From positions 186,001 to 250,000 of the forward strand of contig NZ_CAJYVE010000034.1 of NCBI RefSeq assembly GCF_913777995.1: a stretch of 64,000 nt of DNA. Direction: 5' to 3'. The notes below the pieces were generated by a model. The model was not told the DNA's origin, searched no databases, and saw nothing but the letters and a program-made list of their open reading frames with translations. Position numbers and translations under genes: made by a program. This document shows positions 53,639 to 62,836 of this stretch, in pieces (position 1 is the stretch's first letter; each line of letters begins with the position of its first letter). The stretch comes from an uncultured Pseudomonas sp. (GTDB lineage: Bacteria; Pseudomonadota; Gammaproteobacteria; Pseudomonadales; Pseudomonadaceae).

Positions 53639-55339
53639 TCAGGGCTTGCTGCCATACCAGCGCGGGGTGTACACCCACTGCCCGCCATCGGCCCGCGGGA
53701 AGGTGCAGGTGGTCGACGAGCCGACCAGCACCATGGTGCGCATGTCGACCATTTCCGGCGTCAGCTCGCCGAGGGTCACCACCCGCAGCGCCTGTGCCGG
53801 GCGGCCTACGTCGCGGCCCAGGGTGACCGGGGTATCCGCTGCGCGATGCCGACGCACGATGTCCAGCGCCTGCCCCAGTTGCCAGGGCCGGGCACGGGAG
53901 ATCGGGTTGTAGAAGGCCAGTACCAGGTCGGCCTGCGCCGCCAGGTCGAGACGCCGCTCGATGATCGACCAGGGCTTGAGGTTGTCCGACAGCGACACCA
54001 CGCAGAAGTCATGACCGAGAGGCGCACCGGCCAGCGCCGCCGTGGCCAGGCTGGCAGACACGCCGGGCAGAATCTGCAGCTCGACGCCGCGCCAGTCTTC
54101 GCGGGCCGGATCGTCAACCACTTCATGCAGCGCTTCGAGCACGGCGGCGGCCATGGCGAACACCCCCGGGTCACCCGAGGACACCATGACCACCGAACGT
54201 CCTTGAGCGGCCAGCTCGAAGGCATGCCGCGCGCGCTGCATCTCTTCGCGGTTGTCGGTGTTATGCAGCACCTGATCGTCACGGAACGGGCCGGCCATGC
54301 GCACGTAGGTCTCGTAGCCCAGTACGTCGGTGGCACGCGCCAGCTCGGCCTGCACCGCAGGGACCATCAGCTCGCGCGCGCCAGGCCCCAGGCCGATGAC
54401 CGCCAGCCGCCCACGCGGGCGACCGATGCGCGTCATGTTCAACGGCCGTGCGGCCACCCCGATGGACAGCGGACCGGGCAGCACCTGGAGCGCCAGACCG
54501 GTCTGGGCCAGGCGCGTCGCGCCATCCGACGCCGCCAGGTAACGCACCGGCACCTGCAACTGCGCGGCAGCCTGGTGCACGCGAGGATCGGCCATCTGGG
54601 CATCGGCGGCCAGCAGGCCGGCCAGGGACGGCTGGGCGATACCGGCCTGACGCAGCACAGCGCGCACCTCGTCGGCCAGCCCGTCGCCCGCCTCGCCAAT
54701 GGCCACCAGCACGTTGCGCGGGTGGATCAGCAGCTCATCGACCGCCGGCTCACGCAGCGCGTGGCCGACATGGATGGTGCGCCGGGCATCGGCGGCTTGC
54801 GGCAACTGCGCCGTGCCCAGCCAAGGGGCGTCGCCCTCGATGCGCACGGTCTCGCCGCCTAACAGGTCGGAGACGAAGCGCTTGCCCTGCTCCAGATCAG
54901 CCAGTGCGTAACCGGCCGGCGGATTGAGCAGGCAGGTGCCGAAACGCAGCTCGCCGCTGGTGGTGATCGCCGGCGCCACCTGCAATGCACTGGCAATCTC
55001 ACGGGCCAGCGCGTTGACCCCGGCCAGTCCGCCGAGCAACGGCACCACCGCGCTGCCGTCTTCGGCCACGGCCAGCACCGGCGGCTCGCTGCCTTTTTCC
55101 TGCAACAGCGGCGCCAGGGTACGGATCACGATGCCCGCCGCGCACAGGGCAATGATCGGTGCGCCGCTCTGGTAGAGCTGGCGCAGCGTGGCGCCGAATT
55201 CCGCATAGGCATGATCGGCGCCCTGCACGCGGCCTTCGAGGCCAAGCACCTGGGCGGCAGGCAGTACCTGCTGGATACGCCGGGCGGTGGCCAGGCCGCC
55301 GTTGCCGAGGATGACGATGGCCGGAGCGTTGTCAGCCAT
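53639..55339 (-). CDS. cobJ: CbiG-CobJ fusion: cobalt-precorrin-5A hydrolase-like domain joined to precorrin-3B C17-methyltransferase
   Basis: This is a 566-residue fusion. Residues 1-300 resemble CbiG (core GAPIIALCAAGIVIRTLAP and VAIGEAGDGLADEV-type C-domain). Residues about 311-555 are CobJ/CbiH, a SAM-binding corrin methyltransferase with RLAVIGLGPGARELM and VMVSSGDPGVFAMAA. CobJ methylates C17 and contracts the ring. The ATG used here overlaps the cobI stop (TGATG); a GTG 12 bases earlier is an alternative. It is last in the minus-strand cob operon. Confidence 0.92.
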   Translation of the reverse strand: MADNAPAIVILGNGGLATARRIQQVLPAAQVLGLEGRVQGADHAYAEFGATLRQLYQSGAPIIALCAAGIVIRTLAPLLQEKGSEPPVLAVAEDGSAVVPLLGGLAGVNALAREIASALQVAPAITTSGELRFGTCLLNPPAGYALADLEQGKRFVSDLLGGETVRIEGDAPWLGTAQLPQAADARRTIHVGHALREPAVDELLIHPRNVLVAIGEAGDGLADEVRAVLRQAGIAQPSLAGLLAADAQMADPRVHQAAAQLQVPVRYLAASDGATRLAQTGLALQVLPGPLSIGVAARPLNMTRIGRPRGRLAVIGLGPGARELMVPAVQAELARATDVLGYETYVRMAGPFRDDQVLHNTDNREEMQRARHAFELAAQGRSVVMVSSGDPGVFAMAAAVLEALHEVVDDPAREDWRGVELQILPGVSASLATAALAGAPLGHDFCVVSLSDNLKPWSIIERRLDLAAQADLVLAFYNPISRARPWQLGQALDIVRRHRAADTPVTLGRDVGRPAQALRVVTLGELTPEMVDMRTMVLVGSSTTCTFPRADGGQWVYTPRWYGSKP

Positions 55340-56070
55340 CAGCCTTGCCACCTTTCGCCCGGCACGATGATCAGCGAGAAGTACGGCGACGACATCGGGT
55401 CGACGTCATCCAGCGGCACGATCTTCTGGTTGGCCATGGTCGCCCGCTCGACGTACAGCGCACGACCCGCCAGGCCCAGCTCGCCGAGCACCTCGCGCAC
55501 CTTGTGGAAGTTGCGCCCCAGTTTCATGATCACCGCCGCGTCGGCGTCGGCCAGCTTGCGCTTGAGTTCCTCGTGGGGCAGCACGCCAGATAGCACCGAC
55601 AGGCTCTGGTTGCGGTACACCAGCGGCGCGCCAAGCACCGAGGCGCCGCCGAGCATCGAGCACACGCCGGGTATCACTTCGGCCGGGTAGCGCTCGGCCA
55701 GGCGGTCGTGCAGGTACATGTAGGAGCCGTAGAAGAACGGGTCGCCTTCGCAGATAACCGCCACGTCACGGCCAGCGTCCAGGTGCGCGGCCACTTCCAG
55801 GCTGGCCTGGTCGTAGAAGTCGCTGATCACCTGCTCGTAGGACAGCGGTGCGGGCAACACCTCGGTGGTCACCGGATAGACCAGCGGCAGCAGGATCTGC
55901 GCCTGCTGCAAGTGGCCCTCGATGATGCCAAAGGCGTTGCCCTTCTTGCCCTTGGCCACGAAATACGCCACCACCGGTGACTCGCGCAGCAGGCGCAGCG
56001 CCTTGACGGTGATCAGCTCCGGATCGCCAGGGCCGACGCCCAGGCCGATGAGTTTGCCGCGTGCCTGCAT
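55339..56070 (-). CDS. cobI: Precorrin-2 C20-methyltransferase
   Basis: This 243-residue SAM-dependent tetrapyrrole methylase has [21 protein letters not shown] at its start, [19 protein letters not shown] in the middle and VEVIPGV-type [12 protein letters not shown] after it. It adds the C20 methyl group that is lost later during ring contraction. The ATG overlaps the cobH stop (TGATG), and its own stop overlaps the fusion gene, so the operon is tightly coupled. Confidence 0.94.
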   Translation of the reverse strand: MQARGKLIGLGVGPGDPELITVKALRLLRESPVVAYFVAKGKKGNAFGIIEGHLQQAQILLPLVYPVTTEVLPAPLSYEQVISDFYDQASLEVAAHLDAGRDVAVICEGDPFFYGSYMYLHDRLAERYPAEVIPGVCSMLGGASVLGAPLVYRNQSLSVLSGVLPHEELKRKLADADAAVIMKLGRNFHKVREVLGELGLAGRALYVERATMANQKIVPLDDVDPMSSPYFSLIIVPGERWQG

Positions 56071-56696
56071 CACTCCACCTCCGTGGCCAGGGCGTTGACC
56101 GCCGCCACCGCCATGGCGCTGCCGCCACGCCGGCCCTGGACGATCACATAGGGCACGCCACGGCTGTCGGCGGCGAGCATGTCCTTGGACTCGGCGGCGC
56201 CGACGAAGCCCACCGGGAAGCCGATGATCAACGCCGGCTTGGGGGCGCCGGCATCGAGCATCTCCAGCAGGTAGAACAGCGCGGTCGGCGCATTGCCGAT
56301 CACAACCACGCTGCCTTCCAGATGCTCGCGCCAGTGTTCCAGGGCGACCGCCGAGCGGGTGTTACCCAGGCTCTTGGCCAGCTCCGGCACGCCTTCGTCG
56401 TGCAGGGTGCAGATGATCGGGTTGCTGGCCGGCAGGCGAGCACGGGTGATGCCCTCGGAGACCATTCGCGCATCGCAGAGAATCGGTGCGCCCGCCGCCA
56501 GGGCCTGGCGCCCGGCGGTGCCGGCGCCCGGGGAGAAACGCAGGTCGTCGACCACATCGACCATGCCGCAGGCATGAATCACCCGCACGGCGAGTTTTTC
56601 CAGGTCGGCGGGGATGGTCTCCAGCCGCGCTTCGGCGCGGATGATCGCGAAGGAGTTGCGATAAATCTCCTGACCATCGCGGATGTAATCAATCAT
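56070..56696 (-). CDS. cobH: Precorrin-8X methylmutase
   Basis: This 208-residue enzyme moves the C11 methyl to C12 to form hydrogenobyrinate. The catalytic His lies in [16 protein letters not shown] near residue 40. [17 protein letters not shown] and [15 protein letters not shown] are the other family stretches. It overlaps cobG by four bases upstream and cobI downstream. Confidence 0.95.
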   Translation of the reverse strand: MIDYIRDGQEIYRNSFAIIRAEARLETIPADLEKLAVRVIHACGMVDVVDDLRFSPGAGTAGRQALAAGAPILCDARMVSEGITRARLPASNPIICTLHDEGVPELAKSLGNTRSAVALEHWREHLEGSVVVIGNAPTALFYLLEMLDAGAPKPALIIGFPVGFVGAAESKDMLAADSRGVPYVIVQGRRGGSAMAVAAVNALATEVE

Positions 56697-58069
56697 GCAG
56701 TGTGGCTCCGTGAGTCGACGGCCAGGTGTGCGCCGACGGCGTCAATAGTGAGGTCGCGAGCGCGCAGCACACCGAAGCCCGGGTGCTGCGCATCACGCTG
56801 GTAAAGATCGTAACGGCCGGGCGCCACCGCCAGCAGGGTGAACGGCGCCACATGGGCAGCCGCGCAGGAGCGCTTGCAGCCGGTGAGGTGGGCGCTGACA
56901 CCACCGGGCAGCCGCTCGGCCAGGCGCACGGCATCGGCCTTGGTGTCGGCCAGCCCCTTGGCGCAACCCTGGGCACCGCTGCAGGCGGTCAGACGCGCCA
57001 GCGCCTGGTCAGGCGAAGCCAGCAGGCCCAGCGCCTGCAGCGCGTCCAGCAGCGCCTGGCCACGTTCGGCAGGCACGTTGGGCAACAGCAGGCTCTGCCA
57101 GGGCGTCAGGTGCAGCTGGCCGTCGCCGTACTGCACCGCCAATCGCGCCACCTGGCGCAAGGTGGCGCTGGTCAGCCGCCCGAGCGGCGCGACGGCGCCC
57201 ACCGCCACGCACCCGGCCTGCGCCTGTGGATAAAGCCCCAGGTGGCGGTAATCCTGGTTCGTCGCAGGTTTCTGCCAGCCTTCGACTGCCTCCAGCGGAA
57301 CCGGCATGCGCGCCCGCAACTGCGCCAGGAAAGCCGCCGCCGGCAGGTCGCTCAACAACTGGCGCATACGCGCCTGCTCGGGGCTGGCCAGGTCGAGGAA
57401 CAGCTCCAGCACCGCCAGCACCAGTGCATGGCCCTGCTCGACCGGCACCGCCGCCAGCGGCGCATCGAAGGCCGGGCAACCGGCCAGGCCGAACGCCAGC
57501 CAGGTTTGCCCGTCGCGCTGCAGGGCCGACAACCACAGGTCATGAGGGTGTTCACGCATCGCCAGGCCCTCGCCGCCATCCAGGCACACGGCGAACTTCG
57601 GCGAAAGCTGATGCAGCCGCGGGCGCTGCTCCAGCGAAGTGAGGATCTGCGCCGCCAGCGGCCGGGTGTCGAGCAGCATGTCGCGGTCCAGCCCCGCGCT
57701 GGGGCTGAGCATCAGGTTGCGCACATCGTCGCTGGCCGGATTGCCAGGGCCCAGGCCGGCGCCCAGCAGGTCGGCGACCAGCGCCTGATGATCGCCATGG
57801 ATGCCGCGAATCTGCAGGTTGCTGCGGTTGGTGAGTTCGATCACCCCGCCGGCATGCGTCTCGGCCGCAGCGGCCACCGCCAGGGCCTGCTCGGCGCTCA
57901 GTACCCCACCGGCCAGCTTGACCCGGCAGATTCCGCCATCGCGCGCCGCGACGATACGCAACAACCCCGGACAGGCCGAGGGACGGGGCGTAGCGAAGGA
58001 TGGGCGAGCGGACTGCGGCTCGTTCAAGGGATCACCGATGCGGACAGACTGAAGACAGCGCGGGAGCAT
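56693..58069 (-). CDS. cobG: Precorrin-3B synthase
   Basis: This 458-residue sulfite/nitrite reductase-like enzyme has two repeated ferredoxin-type halves. The Fe-S/heme Cys cluster (ACSGAQGCAKG, then LTGCKRSCAAAHVAP) is near residues 375-420. CobG uses oxygen to make precorrin-3B and so marks the aerobic pathway. The start is uncertain: the ATG used here has a weak site, while a TTG at 58027 has GGTGA upstream and would give 444 residues. It leads the leftward cob operon and is divergent from cobL with only 84 bases between, too short for a cobalamin riboswitch. Confidence 0.9.
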   Translation of the reverse strand: MLPRCLQSVRIGDPLNEPQSARPSFATPRPSACPGLLRIVAARDGGICRVKLAGGVLSAEQALAVAAAAETHAGGVIELTNRSNLQIRGIHGDHQALVADLLGAGLGPGNPASDDVRNLMLSPSAGLDRDMLLDTRPLAAQILTSLEQRPRLHQLSPKFAVCLDGGEGLAMREHPHDLWLSALQRDGQTWLAFGLAGCPAFDAPLAAVPVEQGHALVLAVLELFLDLASPEQARMRQLLSDLPAAAFLAQLRARMPVPLEAVEGWQKPATNQDYRHLGLYPQAQAGCVAVGAVAPLGRLTSATLRQVARLAVQYGDGQLHLTPWQSLLLPNVPAERGQALLDALQALGLLASPDQALARLTACSGAQGCAKGLADTKADAVRLAERLPGGVSAHLTGCKRSCAAAHVAPFTLLAVAPGRYDLYQRDAQHPGFGVLRARDLTIDAVGAHLAVDSRSHTA

Positions 58070-58153
58070 TGTTCCCGTCGGGCGCGGTATTATGCCTGCT
58101 TTGGCGGCAGGCATGAAAAACGCTCTGTCGGATGTTCGGATCGAGGAATGTAA

Positions 58154-59356
58154 ATGGCTGCGTGGCTGACCGTCGTGGGTATCGGAGAAGACGGCTACAA
58201 GGGCCTGGGCCGCAATGCCCGGCATGCCCTGCTCAATGCCGCCGAAGTGTTCGGCAGCACCCGCCAGCTCGCCCTGCTGCCGCCGTGCATCGCCGCGCAG
58301 CGCCACCCCTGGCCCAGCCCCTTCTCGCTCAATGCGGTCCTGGAACGCCGTGGCCAGCCGGTGTGCGTGCTGGCCAGCGGCGACCCGATGCTCTACGGCG
58401 TCGGCGTGAGCCTGTCGCGGCTGGTGGAGCACAGCGAGATGCTCGTGCTGCCAGCGCCCTCCTCCTATTCCCTGGCGGCGGCACGCATGGGCTGGGCCCT
58501 GCAGGATGTGGTCACCCTTTCGGTGGTGGCTCGCCCGCTGGCGGCGGTCAACGCGCACCTGCACCACGGCCTGCGCCTGCTGATGCTGAGCAACGACGGC
58601 AGCAGCCCGGCTGCCCTGGCCGCGTTGCTGCGCGAGCGCGGCTTCGGGCCGAGCCGGATGACCGTGCTGGAACACTTGGGCGGCCCGGCGGAACGCCGCG
58701 TCGAGGGCCTGGCTGGCGACTGGCAAAACCCGGACATCGCCGCGCTGAATCTGGTGGCCATCGACTGCCGCATCGCCCCCGACGCCCTGCGCCTGAGTCC
58801 ATTGGCCGGCCTGCCGGACCAGGCCTTCGAGCATGACGGCCAGCTCACCAAGCGCGACGTACGCGCAGTGACCCTGGCCCACCTGGCGCCGCTGCCCGGC
58901 GAACTGCTCTGGGACGTCGGCGCCGGCTGCGGTTCCATCGGCATCGAATGGATGCGCGCGCACCCCAGTTGCCGAGCCATCGCCATCGAGGCCGATGAAG
59001 GCCGCCAGGCGCTGATCGAAGGCAATCGCGACCGCCTCGGCGTACCGGGCCTGCAACTGATACGCGGCGCGGCCCCCGAAGCCCTGGCCGGCCTGGAGCG
59101 CCCGGATGCAATATTCATCGGTGGCGGCGTGACCCGCCCTGGCGTACTGGAGACCTGCTGGGAGCAGTTGCGTACCGGTGGGCGCCTGGTCGCCAACGCC
59201 GTGACCCTGCAAAGCGAAATGGCCCTGCTGAACTGGCGCGAGCGCCACGGCGGCGAGCTGACCCGTCTGCACGTGGCGCATGCGCGGCCGCTGGGGGAGT
59301 TCGACACCTGGCGCCAGGCCCTGCCCATCACTCTGCTGGAGGCGGTCAAACCCTGA
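58154..59356 (+). CDS. cobL: Precorrin-6Y C5,15-methyltransferase (decarboxylating)
   Basis: This 400-residue fusion joins a CbiE-type methylase (residues 1-200, [16 protein letters not shown] and [13 protein letters not shown]) to a CbiT-type SAM domain (220-400, [17 protein letters not shown]). It methylates C5 and C15 and decarboxylates the C12 acetate side chain. It starts the rightward cob operon and overlaps cbiD by one base (TGATG). GAGGAA lies eight bases before the ATG. Confidence 0.94.
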   Translation: MAAWLTVVGIGEDGYKGLGRNARHALLNAAEVFGSTRQLALLPPCIAAQRHPWPSPFSLNAVLERRGQPVCVLASGDPMLYGVGVSLSRLVEHSEMLVLPAPSSYSLAAARMGWALQDVVTLSVVARPLAAVNAHLHHGLRLLMLSNDGSSPAALAALLRERGFGPSRMTVLEHLGGPAERRVEGLAGDWQNPDIAALNLVAIDCRIAPDALRLSPLAGLPDQAFEHDGQLTKRDVRAVTLAHLAPLPGELLWDVGAGCGSIGIEWMRAHPSCRAIAIEADEGRQALIEGNRDRLGVPGLQLIRGAAPEALAGLERPDAIFIGGGVTRPGVLETCWEQLRTGGRLVANAVTLQSEMALLNWRERHGGELTRLHVAHARPLGEFDTWRQALPITLLEAVKP

Positions 59357-60444
59357 TGCGCGAAGAAACCGCCGAGCAACCCGCCCCGCTGCGCACCGGC
59401 CTGACCACCGGCAGCTGCGCCACGGCCACCAGCCTGGCGGCGGCGCGCCTGCTGCTCGGCGGGCCGGCGTGCGATGCGGTGCAGATCACCCTGCCCAAGG
59501 GCAAGCAGGTGCAGATGCGCCTGGAGTTCTGCCGGTTGCTGGAGGGCGGCGCCGAAGCCGGCACCCTCAAGGATGGCGGTGACGACCCGGACGTGACCCA
59601 CGGCGCGCTGGTGTTCGCCCAGGTGCGGCTGACCGGCGAGCCGGGCGTGCGCTTTGTCGCCGGCCCTGGCGTGGGCACGGTGACCCGTCCCGGCCTGGTG
59701 CTGGGCGTGGGCGAGCCGGCGATCAACCCGGTGCCACGCCGCATGATGACCGAACACCTGCAGCAGCTGGCCGCCGAAACCGGCCACGCCGGCGGTTTCG
59801 AAGTGACCATTGGCGTGCAGGGCGGCGAGGCGCTGGCGCTGAAGACCATGAATCCGCGCCTGGGCATTCTCGGCGGCCTGTCGATTCTGGGCACCAGCGG
59901 CATCGTCCGGCCTTTTTCCTGCGCGGCCTACATCGCCTCCATCCACCAGGGCATCGATGTCGCCGCCACCAACGGCTACCTGCATATCGCGGCCTGTACC
60001 GGCAACGCCAGCGAAGACACCATGCGCAGGGTTTACGGCATTCCCGACATCGCGCTGATCGAAATGGGCGACTTCGCCGGTGCGGTACTCAAGCATCTGC
60101 GCAAGGTGCCTGTGCAGAAGCTGAGCCTGTGCGGCGGCTTTGGCAAAATCAGCAAACTGGCCGCCGGACACGTGGACCTGCACAGCCGGCATTCGAGCAT
60201 CGATCTGCCGCAGCTGGCGCGCTGGGCCGCCGAGGTCGGCGCCAGTGACGACCTGCAACAGCAGATCATCGCCGCCAATACCAGCCAGCAGGCTCTGGCC
60301 CTGAGCCATGCGGCGGCCGTGCCGCTTGGCGATGTGGTGTGCCGCCACGCCCTGGTCTTCGCCCGCAGTGTGGTGCCCGCCAGCGTCGAGGTGGAAGTCT
60401 TCGCCATCGACCGTCAGGGCGGCATCGTCGGCCACGCCACATGA
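59356..60444 (+). CDS. cbiD: Cobalt-precorrin-5B C1-methyltransferase-type protein
   Basis: This 362-residue CbiD protein has [18 protein letters not shown] at its start. [22 protein letters not shown] and [10 protein letters not shown] follow. CbiD methylates C1 with loss of the extruded acyl unit in the cobalt-early pathway. Its presence beside the oxygen-dependent CobG, and the absence of a CobF gene, suggests it replaces CobF in this aerobic-type cluster. Confidence 0.93.
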   Translation: MREETAEQPAPLRTGLTTGSCATATSLAAARLLLGGPACDAVQITLPKGKQVQMRLEFCRLLEGGAEAGTLKDGGDDPDVTHGALVFAQVRLTGEPGVRFVAGPGVGTVTRPGLVLGVGEPAINPVPRRMMTEHLQQLAAETGHAGGFEVTIGVQGGEALALKTMNPRLGILGGLSILGTSGIVRPFSCAAYIASIHQGIDVAATNGYLHIAACTGNASEDTMRRVYGIPDIALIEMGDFAGAVLKHLRKVPVQKLSLCGGFGKISKLAAGHVDLHSRHSSIDLPQLARWAAEVGASDDLQQQIIAANTSQQALALSHAAAVPLGDVVCRHALVFARSVVPASVEVEVFAIDRQGGIVGHAT

Positions 60445-60454
60445 GAATCTCCAG

Positions 60455-61177
60455 ATGAAACGCATCCTGCTGCTCGGTGGCGTCGCCGACGCCCTGGCCA
60501 TCGCCCGGACCCTGGGTCCTGAGCACCTCTACAGCCTGGCCGGCGTCGGCCGTGTGCCGACCGACCTGCCCTGCCAGGTGCGGGTCGGCGGCTACGGCGG
60601 CGCCGAAGGGCTGGCGACGTTCATACGCGAACAGGGCATCGGCCTGCTGCTGGACGCTACCCATCCTTACGCAGCGCAAATGAGCCGCAACGCCGCCCAG
60701 GCGGCAACGCTGACTGGCATCCCCTGCTGGGCGCTGCGCCGCCCGGTCTGGCAACCTGGCGCGAATGACGACTGGCGCGAGGTGGATGGCTGGGCCGAAC
60801 TGAGCACCGCCCTGGCGCCTTTTCGGCGTCCGCTGTTCACCCTGGGCCGCGAACCCTTGCAGCACCTGGACGAAATCCCTGCTGGGCAGTTCTGGACCCT
60901 GCGCGCCCTGGACAGCGCGCCCGGTAACGCCCGCTGCGAGATCATCGCCGCGCGCGGGCCGTTCAAGCTCGAAGACGAACGCCGGCTGTTCGCCGAGCGC
61001 GACATCGACGTGCTGATCAGCAAGAACAGCGGCAGCGCGTCCACCGAGCCCAAACTGCAAGTGGCCCGCGAACGCGGCATCCCCGTGCTGATCCTCAAAC
61101 GCCCGGCCCTGCCACCGGTGGATCGTGAACTGGGCAGCGTCAGTGAAGTGCTGGCGGCATTGGCAGCATTGACCTGA
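60455..61177 (+). CDS. cobK: Precorrin-6A reductase
   Basis: This 240-residue NADPH-dependent reductase begins KRILLLGGVADALAIARTL. It contains LLLDATHPYAAQMSRNAAQA and VLISKNSGSASTEPKLQVA, both family-typical. It reduces precorrin-6A after the C1 methylation step. It starts 10 bases after cbiD and ends the operon. The 162 bases that follow hold only a small GCGAC-ACAAG-GTCGC hairpin (61254-61268). Confidence 0.93.
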   Translation: MKRILLLGGVADALAIARTLGPEHLYSLAGVGRVPTDLPCQVRVGGYGGAEGLATFIREQGIGLLLDATHPYAAQMSRNAAQAATLTGIPCWALRRPVWQPGANDDWREVDGWAELSTALAPFRRPLFTLGREPLQHLDEIPAGQFWTLRALDSAPGNARCEIIAARGPFKLEDERRLFAERDIDVLISKNSGSASTEPKLQVARERGIPVLILKRPALPPVDRELGSVSEVLAALAALT

Positions 61178-61339
61178 CCTGCGTTGGGCCTGCTGATAGG
61201 GCTTTGGCTGTGACGGCGCTTCGCGACTGGAGCCGCGTCCAAGGGCCGTGACGCGACACAAGGTCGCGCCCGATGCTTTTACTTCCGGCCCCCGTTCAGG
61301 CTAAATGAGTCGCTCACCCGCCCACCCACGGAACCTGCC

Positions 61340-61717
61340 ATGTCTGCACGCCGCACGACGACAGCCTGGATCGCCTGCTTCGCGCTGCTGTTCAGCCTGC
61401 TGGCCATGCCCCTGGCGCCCAACGCGCCGCGCGGCGTGGATGCGTCGTTGTTGCTGGGTGGTTTCTGTGGCGCCAATGCGCAACTGGCCGCGCTGTCGCT
61501 GGGCGATCATGGCCAGCCACAAAAGGACCCGCACAGTGGCATGCAGCATTGCCTGTGCTGCAGCGGCGGGCTGACGGTGATGCTCCCGGCGGGACTGCCG
61601 GCCGGGCTGTTCGCCTGGCAGCCGCCGGTACGGCTACCCGCCTACCTGCTGCCCACCGCTCAAGCGCCGCATCTGCAATGGCCGGCGGCCAATCCGAGGG
61701 CTTCTCCACACGTCTGA
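61340..61717 (+). CDS. DUF2946-family protein, probable copper-linked
   Basis: This 125-residue protein has a Sec-like leader or membrane anchor (TAWIACFALLFSLLAMPL) and the DUF2946 metal-type cluster MQHCLCCSGG in the middle. It starts a group with a PCuAC copper chaperone, a second DUF2946 protein and a PepSY membrane protein, a set often linked to copper uptake and the TonB receptor OprC. GGAA lies six bases before the ATG. Confidence 0.8.
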   Translation: MSARRTTTAWIACFALLFSLLAMPLAPNAPRGVDASLLLGGFCGANAQLAALSLGDHGQPQKDPHSGMQHCLCCSGGLTVMLPAGLPAGLFAWQPPVRLPAYLLPTAQAPHLQWPAANPRASPHV

Positions 61718-61758
61718 GGGTCTGCACGCCATATCCCACGACTCACTGGAGAACGTCC

Positions 61759-62220
61759 ATGCTCAAGAAAGCTCTGCTGCTGGCAGCCCTGCTGTTGCCC
61801 GCGGCCTTCGCCCATGCCCACGAATACAAGGCTGGCAGCCTGATGATCGGCCACCCCTGGTCGATGCAGCTGCCACCCAACGCACCCACCGTGGCCGCCT
61901 ACTTCACCCTCGATAACAAAGGTCCTGAGGCCGACCGCCTGCTGTCTGCCGACAGCCCCATCGCCGGTCAGGCGCAGCTGCACCAGCACGTGCAGGCCGG
62001 CGACCTGATGAAAATGCAGCCGGTGCCGAGCGTCGAGATTCCCGCCGGTGGCCAGGTGCTGTTCGCGCCTTCCAGCTACCATGTGATGCTGCTGGACATC
62101 AAGGATCGCTCGCAGCTGAGCGAAGGCCAGCGCTTCCCCCTGACCCTGCATTTCGAAAAGGCCGGTGCCGTCGAAGTCCAGGTGCAGGTCCAGAAACAGG
62201 CCCCTGAACACGTACACTGA
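61759..62220 (+). CDS. Periplasmic copper chaperone PCu(A)C
   Basis: This 153-residue protein has a clear signal peptide cleaved after AFAHA (residue about 20) and the PCuAC fold. The copper-binding set is LHQHV...MKMQ...YHVML, matching the family's His/Met pattern. Such proteins deliver Cu(I) to cytochrome oxidase assembly or to uptake systems. GGAG lies seven bases before the ATG. The C-terminal tail ends in HVH. Confidence 0.9.
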   Translation: MLKKALLLAALLLPAAFAHAHEYKAGSLMIGHPWSMQLPPNAPTVAAYFTLDNKGPEADRLLSADSPIAGQAQLHQHVQAGDLMKMQPVPSVEIPAGGQVLFAPSSYHVMLLDIKDRSQLSEGQRFPLTLHFEKAGAVEVQVQVQKQAPEHVH

Positions 62221-62231
62221 GCCAGCCACGC

Positions 62232-62678
62232 ATGAACGCCTTGCCGCGTCGCCATGCCAGCCGGTCTGCGCCCCCCGGGCGCGGCACCTGGCTGGCGCTG
62301 TTCGCGATGATGATGATCTTCATCGGCCCGCTGATTTCTCAGTCGATGCCGATGGAGCATCACACCGGCATGCGCCTGCCCGCCGCTCACCACGCCAGTG
62401 CCTCCACGGCCCATGCGCCTGGCGGCCATCATTCGCTGCAGGCCGAGCCAGCCGCCGCGGCGCACGCGGCGCCCATGGACCACGCGCTGTGGGCCAAGTG
62501 TGGCTATTGCACGCTGCTGTTCGGCTGCCCCGCGCTGCCGCAGATGCTGACCCTGCTGGCCGCCACCCCACCCAAGCCTTCCGAGTTCTACGCGGCGCTG
62601 ACCCGCGAAGGGCATGCGCGACGCACCGTCTTCCTGCACGCCCAGAGCCGCGCCCCGCCTTTCCGGCAGCTGTCCTGA
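62232..62678 (+). CDS. His-rich DUF2946-family protein
   Basis: This 148-residue protein has a hydrophobic leader (TWLALFAMMMIFIGPLIS), a His/Met-rich centre (MEHHTGMRLPAAHHA, GGHHS) and the DUF2946 motif WAKCGYCTLLFGC. The His/Met content points to metal binding on the periplasmic side. It starts 12 bases after the PCuAC gene without a strong ribosome-binding site, so translational coupling is likely. Confidence 0.8.
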   Translation: MNALPRRHASRSAPPGRGTWLALFAMMMIFIGPLISQSMPMEHHTGMRLPAAHHASASTAHAPGGHHSLQAEPAAAAHAAPMDHALWAKCGYCTLLFGCPALPQMLTLLAATPPKPSEFYAALTREGHARRTVFLHAQSRAPPFRQLS

Positions 62679-62836
62679 AATGACCGCGCAGCCTGAAGTG
62701 CTGCGCCCATGAGACTGTCTTCTGGAACGCACCATGAACCGTTGCAATGCTACGTGTGCGCACGCCTGGGCCAAGAGGCGCCTGCGCGTGCCCGGCCTGT
62801 CGGTGGCCTCCCACTCATCCGCCGAGGTGCACAGCC

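Noticed and set aside
58070..58153. Cobalamin riboswitch between cobG and cobL
   Set aside because: Only 84 bases lie between the divergent starts and no B12-box-like sequence is seen; a riboswitch needs roughly 200 bases.
56693..59281. 862-codon frame extending cobG upstream
   Set aside because: The extension is antisense to cobL and lacks domain homology; cobG begins near 58069 or 58027.
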